NCBI GenBank assembly: GCA_937910685.1
Contig: CALEMP010000185.1
Span: 1 to 35,633, forward strand
DNA: 35,633 nucleotides
DNA from: an uncultured bacterium
GTDB lineage: Bacteria > Planctomycetota > UBA1135 > GCA-002686595
Direction of reading: 5' to 3'
The notes beneath the pieces are model-generated. The model saw nothing but the letters and a program-made list of their open reading frames with translations, was not told where the DNA came from and made no database searches. The position numbers and the translations under genes were made by a program. Below are positions 8,322 through 16,915 of the stretch, one piece after another. Positions within the stretch are counted from its first letter, which is position 1. The number at the start of each line of letters is the position of its first letter.

Positions 8322-11300
8322 TCAAGTGAGCGCGGGGGTTTCCTTTTTCGATTGCCCTGTCTTGGAACTGAGCGCGCGGGTGGTGGTTTTCCGTGCGGCT
8401 GCCCATGAGTCTTCCGCGAGGGAATAGGCCAAGGGAACCATCCAGAGGGTAAAGATCGTGGAGATTGCCAAACCGCCTGCCACGCAGGTGGCCAGTGCGC
8501 GGTAGTCGATGCCTTCGCTGGTTGCTTGGCTCAGGGCCATGGGCAAAAGACCAAAGACGGTGGTCAAAGCGGTCATCAAAATCGGCCGCACCCGCGCGCC
8601 GGTGCCCTCAATGATCGCAGCGCGCCGGGGCAAGCCATCGATGGTCATGCAGCGGTGGATCTTGTCGATCAAGACGATGCCGTTGTTCACGACCACGCCC
8701 ACCAGGATGATGACCCCGATCCAGCCCACCGCATCCATGGCGGTGCCGGTCAAGAAGAGGGTCCACATGGCTCCCAGGAAAGCGAAGGGCACTGTGGCCA
8801 TCACCGCAAGGGGCAGGGCCAAGGACTCGAACAGGATCGCCATCACGATGTAGACCAGGGCCGCCGCGAAAAGCAACGCCAACTGCATCTCGCGGATTTG
8901 CTTGAGGGCGCTAGCGAAGGACGAATTATCCTTGCCCAGCTCGTAGCCCCTGGGCAAGTCCAACCCAGCCTCCAAAGCCGCATAGCCCGACTCGACTCGC
9001 TCTTGCAAACGGTCCGGCGCATCGATGCGCGCTTGCAGGGTGAAACTGGTCATGCCGTTCCAACGCCAGATGGAGCGAGGTCCCGGTTGGAAGCGCGTAG
9101 TGGCAAAGGAGGACAGGGCTACCGGGCCCGTATCCGTCCAAATCGAGAGGTCCTTCAAGGCATCGAGCCCCGCCATTTGTTCCTCGTCGTATTCAATGAT
9201 GATCGGCACTTCGCGGCCCTTCTCCTGGAAGCGCGGCAGCATGGCTCCGCGTAGGGCCCAAGAGACGCTGCTGGTGGCGCGGTCGGAAGTGATACCCAGT
9301 TGGAATGCCGCTTCCCGATCGAATTCAAGGCGCACTTCTTCAGGGGCATCTTCCAGGGGCGAGCGAATGTCCGTCAAACCTTCCACATTGGAGAGGATCT
9401 TGATCGCTTCCTCGCCAAGGCTCGCCAAAAGGTCCGCATTGGGGCCGATCAACTGGAAGCGCACGGTCTGCTTGCTGGCCCTGCCCAGTTGCTCTTCCTT
9501 TCCGAAGCGCATGCGGTGTCCGGGGAACTTGGGCAGCTCCCTTCGCAGGCGCTCGCGGGTCTCTGTCATGAAATCTGGATCCAAGCGGTCCGACCAGCGT
9601 AAGCCCACTTCGCCGCCTCCCGCCCAGAAACGCACGATCACGTGTTCGAAGCCCAACTCGTCGCGCAATGGATCGAGCAAGTCCTCGTAGCGCGCCATCT
9701 CAGCCGAAGCTTGCGCCAAGGTGAAGTTCCTTTCGAGCTCCACGTCGAATTCAAGGGCGGTCATGTCCTCTTCGCTTCCCATGGAGGTGATCGACATGTT
9801 GCCCATAGGGATCGCCACGGTCGTCACTGCGAACAGGCCCAAGAGGCACGCCTGGGGCCGGTGATCCAGAGTCCATCCCACCAGGCGCCGGTTGGTTTCT
9901 TGAATCCAGCTCAATACGCTGACGCCTGCGGGAGCCGCCGGGCTCGGGCGTGGGGGAGAGTGCTTGGGTCGGGTGCGCCAGCGTGGGAGGGCTAGGATTA
10001 TGACCAGGCAGCCGAGCAAAAGGCTGAAGGCGCGGATCTCTAGGGAGGCACTAAGCCGAGGCGCTTTTACTCCAAAGGTATTGCCCAGGGCCTGCCAGTC
10101 CGTGGTCGTATCGGCCCCAAGGAAGCTCCAAGCAAAGAGGCCCAGCAGGCCCAAGAGCAAGGCCGGGCGCAGGGGTGTGCCCAGGCTCAGGAGTCCGCGG
10201 TTGACCTTGTGGAGCAACCAGACGAATCCCCAAGCAACCAGACGCACCACGCCGATGACATGGGCCAAGGCGCGGGTGGGCCACACGCTCAGCCAAGTCA
10301 TGCGTTCAGCAAGGGCGGTCACGAGTGGGGGCCGTGGCCCCTGCACCCGCGCAGCAAGCACAGGCATGAACACGAGGGCCACGATCAAGCTGGCCACGAG
10401 AGCCGAGCAAAGGGGGATGCCCAAAGCCCTCAAGAAGACGCTCATCTTCGGGTCGCCGATCATGAAGATCAGGGGCAGGAAAACCACCACGCTGGTCACA
10501 GTGGCCAAGGCCACTGCAAGCCCCACATCGCGCACTCCTTCCACCGACGCGCTGATGGGGCTGTGACCCTTGTTGCGCAGGCGCGCAATATTCTCGATGA
10601 CCACCACTGAGTTGTCCACCAACATGCCTAGGGCCAGGGTCAGGCCAGTCATGGTCAGCACGTTGAAAGTGCCTCCGGTGAAGTACTCAAAGGTGAGTGC
10701 TAAGAGGATCGAAATGGGGATCGAAAGTGCAACCACCAAAGTCGTGCGCACTCGACGCAGAAATCCGAACAAGACCAGCAGCGCCAAGCCGCCTCCCCAT
10801 AGGGCGGTGGTTTTGAGTTGACCCAAGCTGGCGCGGATGAAGTCCGCCTGGTCAAAGAAAACCGTGACTCCCAGTTGTCCCCCCAGTTCCGTGTCCGCTC
10901 GGATATCCGCCAAGACTTTTTGGATGCGCGCCGAGGTCTCCACCACGTTGGCCGCGCCTTCCTTTTGGATCATGCCGTAGGATGCGTAGCGTCCATCAAT
11001 ACGCGTGAGGCGGTCGCCTACCGCCTTGACGCGGCGCACATCGGCCACGTCGCCCAGGCGCAACCCGTTGCCGATGGGGTAGGCAGCGATCTCCTCCAAG
11101 TTCTGAAAGCGCATGTCGGAACGCAGCAGCAATTCCCGTTCACCGCTCGCGACTTCGCCGAGGGGCTTGGCGAAATTGTCGGCCGACAGGCGCTGGATCA
11201 GGTTGCCCAAGTCCATGCGCGCGGCCAGGACCTTTTGCTCATCCAGCAGGATTCGAATCGAGTCTTCGAGGGTGCCCCAAAGTTGAACCTGGCTGACCCC

Positions 11301-11834
11301 GTCCACCGCTTCGAGGGGGCGCTTGATGCGCTCCTCAATCAAACGGTCCACATCCTCCTGGTCCGCATCCTCCGATGCGGTGACCGCCATCCAGATGATG
11401 GGCATGTCTCCGTCGTCGTTGGACCAAACCCAGATCTTGCCCACATCCGTGGGCAACTTGGGTCGTGCACGCTCGATGCGGTCGCGCAACTCAGCCTTGG
11501 CCAACTGCAGGTCGCCGGCGCTATTGAAGCGGATTGAAATGCGCACACTGCCGGGCCGGCACACGGTCCACACGTCATCCAAGTTGGGCAGGGTGCTCAA
11601 TTGTTCTTCGATGGGTCGCGCGACCTTCTCTACATTTTCCGCAGCAGAAGAGCCGGGGTTCGCAACCATCACTGTGAAGCGGGAGCCCTCAATGCCCCCC
11701 GGCAGCATCTGCAGGGGTAGGCGCATGTAGCTCATGACCCCCAAGACGATCAGGGTGGTCAAGATCACCAGCACGCCCGTGGGGCGCGAGATCAGGATGC
11801 CGAAGAAGCCGTTTGCTTGGGATGGTTTCATCAT
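8322..11834 (-). CDS. RND superfamily efflux permease (HAE1-type), second of a pair
   Basis: This inner-membrane proton-driven pump subunit is about 1170 residues long. The first helix (FFGILISRPTGVLVILTTLIVLG) is followed by two periplasmic porter repeats and two six-helix bundles. Helix 4 carries GMLVDNSVVVIENIAR, with the single-Asp variant of the proton-relay site, and the C-terminal half repeats GVVVNNGIVLIDKI. Between the two halves (about 497-658) lies roughly 160 residues with extra hydrophobic segments and a Pro-rich tract, where typical RND pumps have only a short linker. The start is taken as ATG at 11834, 4 bp after the preceding permease stop; a TTG at 11849 would add five residues. 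With the neighbouring permease and adaptor it probably forms a heteromeric MdtABC-like exporter. No TolC is in the window. The substrate is unknown. Confidence 0.92.
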   Translation of the reverse strand: MMKPSQANGFFGILISRPTGVLVILTTLIVLGVMSYMRLPLQMLPGGIEGSRFTVMVANPGSSAAENVEKVARPIEEQLSTLPNLDDVWTVCRPGSVRISIRFNSAGDLQLAKAELRDRIERARPKLPTDVGKIWVWSNDDGDMPIIWMAVTASEDADQEDVDRLIEERIKRPLEAVDGVSQVQLWGTLEDSIRILLDEQKVLAARMDLGNLIQRLSADNFAKPLGEVASGERELLLRSDMRFQNLEEIAAYPIGNGLRLGDVADVRRVKAVGDRLTRIDGRYASYGMIQKEGAANVVETSARIQKVLADIRADTELGGQLGVTVFFDQADFIRASLGQLKTTALWGGGLALLVLFGFLRRVRTTLVVALSIPISILLALTFEYFTGGTFNVLTMTGLTLALGMLVDNSVVVIENIARLRNKGHSPISASVEGVRDVGLAVALATVTSVVVFLPLIFMIGDPKMSVFLRALGIPLCSALVASLIVALVFMPVLAARVQGPRPPLVTALAERMTWLSVWPTRALAHVIGVVRLVAWGFVWLLHKVNRGLLSLGTPLRPALLLGLLGLFAWSFLGADTTTDWQALGNTFGVKAPRLSASLEIRAFSLLLGCLVIILALPRWRTRPKHSPPRPSPAAPAGVSVLSWIQETNRRLVGWTLDHRPQACLLGLFAVTTVAIPMGNMSITSMGSEEDMTALEFDVELERNFTLAQASAEMARYEDLLDPLRDELGFEHVIVRFWAGGGEVGLRWSDRLDPDFMTETRERLRRELPKFPGHRMRFGKEEQLGRASKQTVRFQLIGPNADLLASLGEEAIKILSNVEGLTDIRSPLEDAPEEVRLEFDREAAFQLGITSDRATSSVSWALRGAMLPRFQEKGREVPIIIEYDEEQMAGLDALKDLSIWTDTGPVALSSFATTRFQPGPRSIWRWNGMTSFTLQARIDAPDRLQERVESGYAALEAGLDLPRGYELGKDNSSFASALKQIREMQLALLFAAALVYIVMAILFESLALPLAVMATVPFAFLGAMWTLFLTGTAMDAVGWIGVIILVGVVVNNGIVLIDKIHRCMTIDGLPRRAAIIEGTGARVRPILMTALTTVFGLLPMALSQATSEGIDYRALATCVAGGLAISTIFTLWMVPLAYSLAEDSWAAARKTTTRALSSKTGQSKKETPALT

Positions 11835-11838
11835 CACA

Positions 11839-14800
11839 TCAGTTCTCAATGGACTCTTTGCCCTTATCTGTGTCGCGTACGAAGAGCGAATAGACCACCG
11901 GGATCACCAGCAGGGTCAGCAGGGTCGACATGCTGAGGCCTGCGATCACGGCGATAGCCATGGGGGCTCTTAGCTCAGATCCTTCGCCTGCACCCACCAT
12001 GCCCAGAATCGGAATCGATTCCAACCAGCCGGTCAGAGGAAGGAGACCCAAGACTGTGGTGGCGGTGGTCATCAGGATCGGGCGCAGGCGTGCGCTTCCC
12101 GCTTCGGTGGCCGCGGCGATGGAATCCATGCCCTTAGCCCGGCCTTGATTGATGCGATCCACCAACACAATTGCGTTGTTGACCACAATTCCCGCCAGCA
12201 GGATCGCGCCAATGAGAACCACCACCGAAACCGGGATGCTCAAGAGGTCTAAAGCCAGGATCACACCCACCGCCGCCAGGGGAACGCTGAAGAGGATCAC
12301 AAAGGGTTGGATGAGGGACTCGAACTGAGTGGCCATGACCACGTAGACCAAAAAGATGGCCAAGAGGAGCGCCTGCTGCAAGTTGCGCGTGCCAGCGTCC
12401 ATCTCGCGTTTTTGGCCGCCAATGGTGACGGTCACTTCCGGAGGAGTGACCATATCCGCGAGGGCTGTTTCGATGCGCTCGCCCAAGCCACCTAGGTCCA
12501 TACCTGTGCTGGCCGCAGTGACTAGGGCTGCGCGGGAGTTGCCGATGCGCCGAATTTCCGCTGGACCGCGGACGATCTCAACGGTTGCCACGGCGGAAAG
12601 TGGCACTGGGGAATCCGCGCCAGGATTGACCACCAAGGCTTTCACCGCTTGCACGCTGTTGAGCATGCCCTCGTCGCCGCGCACGCGGATGTCGATGCGG
12701 TCATCCCCATCGAGGAGCCGCGTGGAGACGTTGCCTTGGACTTGATCGCGCACCAATTCACTGACCTTGCCCAGGTCCAAGCCAAACTCGAGGGTGCGGT
12801 CCCGGTCGAACACCAGGCGTGCTTCGGGGTGCCCCGGCTGGATCGATGTGCGCACGTCCGTCAGACCTTCAACCCCTTCGAGGCGCAGACGCACATCGCT
12901 CGCCACTGCGGCTAGCTCGTCCAAATCATAGCCGGTGATTTCCACAGCGATGGGGGAGTCGAGGGCGAAGGGGGTGGGCCGCGTAATCTCAACGCGCCTG
13001 ACTTCAGGGTGGGATTCCAGGATGGCGCGTACCCTTTGCACCACTAAGTCTTCATCCTGTGCTGCGGAAGAGGAAGAGGTCAAACGGGCCATCAGGCGCG
13101 CCGTGTGGTCCCCTTCAATTTCCCGGGTCAAGGTGTCCGCTTCGACGCCGGTGGTTAGGGCGCAACTGTCCACCTCTTCTAAGCTGCGTACCTCTCTGGC
13201 TAGATTCTGCAAGACCCTATCGGTGACCGCTAGGGGCGTGCCCACTTCCAAGGCCACATGGGCGGTGAATTCCCCCTGGTGGATTTCCGGGAGCAACTCC
13301 AGGCCCAAGCCCTTGGCACGTTCGAAGGCAAACCATCCCAAACCGAGGGCGCCCAACATGACGATCATTGGCGAACCCAGCGAAAGCTTCAGGAGCGGTG
13401 GGTAAGCCCGGTCGAGGGCGGCCCATAGGAAGTCGAAGATCTTGCGGGGGATGTAGGAGATCACCAGGAAAATGCCATATGCCATGGCCAGTGCCAAGGC
13501 AAAAGCCCGCAGGCTGACGAATGCCGTCAGGCGTAGCAATCCACCCAGGAGACCAAGCAAGCTCGGAATGATCTGAGCCCAACCCCATTGCCAATCCGCA
13601 AAGAGGAATTCTTTTGTGACGGACCAGCTGACCTTGAGGCCATGCATGGGAGCCGCAAGAGGGCGCTGGCGTAGGAACTTGCCCGCAGTCTTCAGCCAAC
13701 TGAGGGACTCACCGGATTGGTTGGACTCATCCAACACGGGCAAGGCGCTGAGCATGGGGATGAACAACACCGCCACCAAGAGCGAAACCAAGAGGGCACT
13801 GACCACGGTCACCGCCTGGTCCCCAAAGATCTGGCCCGCGATGCCTTCCATAAAGACGATGGGGGCGAAGACCGCTACGGTGGTCAAGGTGGAGGCAGTG
13901 ATCGCACCGGCCACTTCGCCGACTCCGCGGATGGCTGCCTGTACCTGGCTATCACCCTCTTCGCGACAGCGCGAAATGGATTCCAAAACCACGATGGCGT
14001 TGTCCACCAACATGCCGACCCCCAGGGCCAAGCCTCCCAGGGACATGATGTTCAAGGACACGTCCATAAGGAACATGGGCGCAAAGGTCGTGGCCACCGA
14101 GATCGGGATCGCGAGGGCGATCACCAGGGTAGGCACCACCCGTCGCAAGAAGACCCAGATGACCAGCACGCTCAAGAGGGCTCCCAGTAGGGCCGAGTCC
14201 CGCACGTCTTGCACCGCAGCGGCGATGAATGTGGACTGATCGCTGAGAACGCTGAAGCGCGCGTCCTCGCGCATGTGCCAGGCGATTTGCGTGAGCTTTT
14301 GGCGCTCGTCCCAACGGGGCTTGGGGGCGCCCGGTGCGGAAAACTTGGCCGCCAATTGAATCTGTTCAGGGGTTCCCAGGATTGCTTCGCGGAGGCGTTG
14401 TGCCACATCGACGATGTTGGCGCCCGCTTCCCGATAGATCGCGAGCTCGACCGCTTCCGAGCCGTCGATGCGCATGATTACTTCCCGTTCGGCGTGGGTG
14501 CGTTCCACCCGGGCAACGTCGCCGATGCGCACGGTGGCCGCCCCTCGCCGCACAAGGGCCAGGCGGCGGATCTCATCCACGTCTTTGAATTCGTTCAGGG
14601 TGCGCACCAGGAAGCGAGTCGATCCTTCCAGGACTTCCCCCGAAGATGCGTTCAGGTTTTCCGCCGCCAGGCGTTGGCCGATGGCGGCCGGGTCAAGACC
14701 CTGGGCCGTGAGCGCCTCGGGGTCGACGGCAACCACGATCTCTTCGCGCAAGCCGCCCCGCACGCCGATGGCTGCCACGCCCGAAAGCCCTTCCAGTTCA

Positions 14801-15324
14801 CGCTTGATGCGTTTTTCCGCCAGCCAACGCAGGGTGGTCAGGGCTTCCAATTCTTGCCCAGGAGCCACGTCCCCTGCCGGCCGAATCGAGATACGCAGGA
14901 TGGGATCCAGGTTCGGGTCATAGCGCAGAATCAAGGGCCGTTCCGCGTCCCGCGGCAACTGTACGTTGTCCAAGCGATCGCGAATGTCCTGCACCGCCAT
15001 GGTCATGTTGGAACCCCAATCCAACTCCAAGAGCACATCGCTGGAACCGGCACGACTCATGGAACTGGAACGCACCAGTCCGGGGATGGTGGAGACTGCT
15101 TCGCCCACCCGGTTCGAGATGCGGTCTTCCACATCTTCGGGTGCGGCACCGGGGAATGCGGTGCGCACGGTGAGCGTCGGGTAGCTGATCTCCGGCAGAA
15201 GGTCCATGGGCAGTTTCGCGAGGGAAACTAACCCGAAAACCGTCAAGGCCACGATGACCATGGTGATCGCAACAGGGCGTGTGGCGATGAACGCCAAACG
15301 TGCGGGTTTTTGTTTGCCTTGCAC
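11839..15324 (-). CDS. RND superfamily efflux permease (HAE1-type), first of a pair, GTG start
   Basis: This 1161-residue RND pump subunit has the usual pseudo-duplicated layout. Helix 1 is FIATRPVAITMVIVALTVFG, with the porter domain hallmark FPGAAPEDVEDRI. Helix 4 is GVGMLVDNAIVVLESISR, and the second-half counterpart is GIVVNNAIVLVDRINQG. As in its partner, the junction between halves (about 528-648) has an extra stretch with hydrophobic runs that ordinary RND pumps lack. The start is GTG at 15324, immediately after the TGA of the adaptor gene (TGAGTG), with GAGGA upstream inside the adaptor. Only moderate similarity to the second permease suggests an old duplication rather than a recent one. 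The substrate cannot be told from the sequence; drugs, lipids or metals are all possible. Confidence 0.93.
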   Translation of the reverse strand: MQGKQKPARLAFIATRPVAITMVIVALTVFGLVSLAKLPMDLLPEISYPTLTVRTAFPGAAPEDVEDRISNRVGEAVSTIPGLVRSSSMSRAGSSDVLLELDWGSNMTMAVQDIRDRLDNVQLPRDAERPLILRYDPNLDPILRISIRPAGDVAPGQELEALTTLRWLAEKRIKRELEGLSGVAAIGVRGGLREEIVVAVDPEALTAQGLDPAAIGQRLAAENLNASSGEVLEGSTRFLVRTLNEFKDVDEIRRLALVRRGAATVRIGDVARVERTHAEREVIMRIDGSEAVELAIYREAGANIVDVAQRLREAILGTPEQIQLAAKFSAPGAPKPRWDERQKLTQIAWHMREDARFSVLSDQSTFIAAAVQDVRDSALLGALLSVLVIWVFLRRVVPTLVIALAIPISVATTFAPMFLMDVSLNIMSLGGLALGVGMLVDNAIVVLESISRCREEGDSQVQAAIRGVGEVAGAITASTLTTVAVFAPIVFMEGIAGQIFGDQAVTVVSALLVSLLVAVLFIPMLSALPVLDESNQSGESLSWLKTAGKFLRQRPLAAPMHGLKVSWSVTKEFLFADWQWGWAQIIPSLLGLLGGLLRLTAFVSLRAFALALAMAYGIFLVISYIPRKIFDFLWAALDRAYPPLLKLSLGSPMIVMLGALGLGWFAFERAKGLGLELLPEIHQGEFTAHVALEVGTPLAVTDRVLQNLAREVRSLEEVDSCALTTGVEADTLTREIEGDHTARLMARLTSSSSAAQDEDLVVQRVRAILESHPEVRRVEITRPTPFALDSPIAVEITGYDLDELAAVASDVRLRLEGVEGLTDVRTSIQPGHPEARLVFDRDRTLEFGLDLGKVSELVRDQVQGNVSTRLLDGDDRIDIRVRGDEGMLNSVQAVKALVVNPGADSPVPLSAVATVEIVRGPAEIRRIGNSRAALVTAASTGMDLGGLGERIETALADMVTPPEVTVTIGGQKREMDAGTRNLQQALLLAIFLVYVVMATQFESLIQPFVILFSVPLAAVGVILALDLLSIPVSVVVLIGAILLAGIVVNNAIVLVDRINQGRAKGMDSIAAATEAGSARLRPILMTTATTVLGLLPLTGWLESIPILGMVGAGEGSELRAPMAIAVIAGLSMSTLLTLLVIPVVYSLFVRDTDKGKESIEN

Positions 15325-16686
15325 TCAGTTTTCCTCGTCAGACGCGGTCTCGGCTGCTGTGGTATCTGAAGAGTCATCCTCTTGGGATTGATTCTCTTCA
15401 ACACGCACACTGGCGCCCGCTTCGATCTCACGGTTGCCCACGGTGATCACTTCTTCGCCGGCTGCCAGTGCGCCGTCCCCAAGGGGCAGCACTTCCACGA
15501 AGAGGTCCTCTTCAAAGCCCTCTTCCACTTCCACCCGTTGGGCGATCCCCTCGCGCACAACAAACAGGTAGCGGCGATCCCCTTCCCGGCGCAGGGCGCG
15601 CTTACGCACCACCAAGGCGTCGGGGTGACGATCCACCACGATGTGTAGGCGCACCAACATTCCCGGCAGTAGTCGGGGAGTCGCATCCCCGGCGGCGGGT
15701 TGCTGTAAATTGATCGAGAGGCGGATGGAGCCCGAAGATGCGTCGATGGTGGGGGAGACGATGGTCAAGTGCCCAGCATAAGTTTCGTTGGGCAGAGCAT
15801 CGGGCCGGGCTTCGATGTGGAGCTGGTCCGCGCGGCCCTGAAAGAGCGCGAGTTCGCGCTGGGGACGATAGATCACCGCCCGCAAGTTGTTGGGATCGGT
15901 CAAGGTCATCAGACTTTCCGCTGCTCCCACGTTGCGACCCTCGCGCACGGTGCGCATGGCGATGACACCATCGAAGGGCGCGCTGATCCGCGTGTAGGAA
16001 AGCTCGAGCTCCCGGCGCATGACACTTAAGTTTGCCTTGTCCACGGTCGTGCCCCCCGAGTCGCGGCTGAGTTCCGCGCTTTGTTGCGAGAGGTTCGCGC
16101 TGACCAAATCCCGTTGGGCTTGGTCCCGGGAAAGACGCAGCTTGCTCAGCTCGTTTTCGCTGATTAGGCCGGTTTGTTCGTGGCGCTTGACTTCCCCTTC
16201 CGCTTGGCTGTGGGTCAAGAGCGCCCGTTGCACTGCTTCTGCTCGCTCGCTGACGGTCAAACTCAAGCCGGGCAGGGTCTCTTTGGCTTCGCGTAAGGCG
16301 ATGCGAGCTTCTTCCAGGGCGGCGTTTGCTTCCCGGTCGTCCAGGATCACCAGCACTTGGCCCGCGCTGACTGCCATGCCTTCTTCCACGAGCACCTCGG
16401 TGACCAAGCCACCGATCTTGGGGGTCACGTCCACCTCCAAGGCAGATTCGATTGCAGTGGCGGTGACCAACACCCGGCGCATCTCACGCTGCTCCACAGG
16501 TTGGGTTCGAACCCTGGCCAATTCGCGTTTCTTCGGCGCGGAAGCTTCCACGTTTGCGGCTTGGTCACCGGGCTTTTGACTGCAGGCGCTCAGGAGGAGG
16601 CTGGCCGAAAAAAAGCAGGTCAGGAGAGAAGCCGTGGTGGAGGACTTCGCCAGGGGCCGGAAGTTGCTGGATCGCAGATGATTCAT
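15325..16686 (-). CDS. RND efflux periplasmic adaptor lipoprotein (HlyD/MFP family)
   Basis: This 453-residue adaptor links the inner-membrane RND pumps to an outer-membrane channel. The N-terminus is a lipoprotein signal with lipobox LLSAC and lipidated Cys at 35, followed by a linker. Next comes a lipoyl half-motif (GGLVTEVLVEEGMAVSAGQVL), an alpha-helical hairpin (about 130-220) and the second lipoyl half with SAPFDGVIAMRTVREG, then beta-barrel and membrane-proximal domains. The ATG at 16686 is chosen because it begins the signal peptide; the frame is open to 16917, but the extra residues make no sense as a signal. The acidic Ser-rich tail ends directly at the permease start. It is the first gene of the leftward cluster and is divergent from lnt. 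Confidence 0.92.
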   Translation of the reverse strand: MNHLRSSNFRPLAKSSTTASLLTCFFSASLLLSACSQKPGDQAANVEASAPKKRELARVRTQPVEQREMRRVLVTATAIESALEVDVTPKIGGLVTEVLVEEGMAVSAGQVLVILDDREANAALEEARIALREAKETLPGLSLTVSERAEAVQRALLTHSQAEGEVKRHEQTGLISENELSKLRLSRDQAQRDLVSANLSQQSAELSRDSGGTTVDKANLSVMRRELELSYTRISAPFDGVIAMRTVREGRNVGAAESLMTLTDPNNLRAVIYRPQRELALFQGRADQLHIEARPDALPNETYAGHLTIVSPTIDASSGSIRLSINLQQPAAGDATPRLLPGMLVRLHIVVDRHPDALVVRKRALRREGDRRYLFVVREGIAQRVEVEEGFEEDLFVEVLPLGDGALAAGEEVITVGNREIEAGASVRVEENQSQEDDSSDTTAAETASDEEN

Positions 16687-16915
16687 GAATGGGGGGGATC
16701 GGGCCGAAGCCCGGGGCTGGCCTACCCCCGACGAGTTTCGGAGGTCGGGCTGGCATCGGGCTCGGTACACTGTGCCCATGACAGGCAAAGGCAGCCCCAA
16801 GGCAAGCACAGGCACGACTGGGGCAGATGATTGTGCCCCTTCATCCGGGCAAGCGGGCGATGTAGGGGCTTCTACGGGCGTTTTCTCTGCAAGGAATGCG
16901 TCAGAGCGCGTCCTC
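16687..16915. promoter_or_regulatory. Divergent intergenic region between the RND adaptor and lnt
   Basis: These 229 bp separate two divergent transcription units and should hold both promoters. I could not find a -35/-10 pair with acceptable spacing on either strand. The lnt frame is open across the whole interval, so part of it could encode an N-terminal extension (possible in-frame starts at 16685 and 16778). Confidence 0.4.

Noticed and set aside
14209..15231. 340-residue plus-strand ORF opposite the first RND permease
   Set aside because: Shadow of a well-supported permease; His/Arg-rich with no domain.
16685..16915. N-terminal extension of Lnt to the earliest ATG
   Set aside because: The 77 extra residues are hydrophilic and low-complexity, and this start would overlap the divergent adaptor's start codon, leaving no promoter space.
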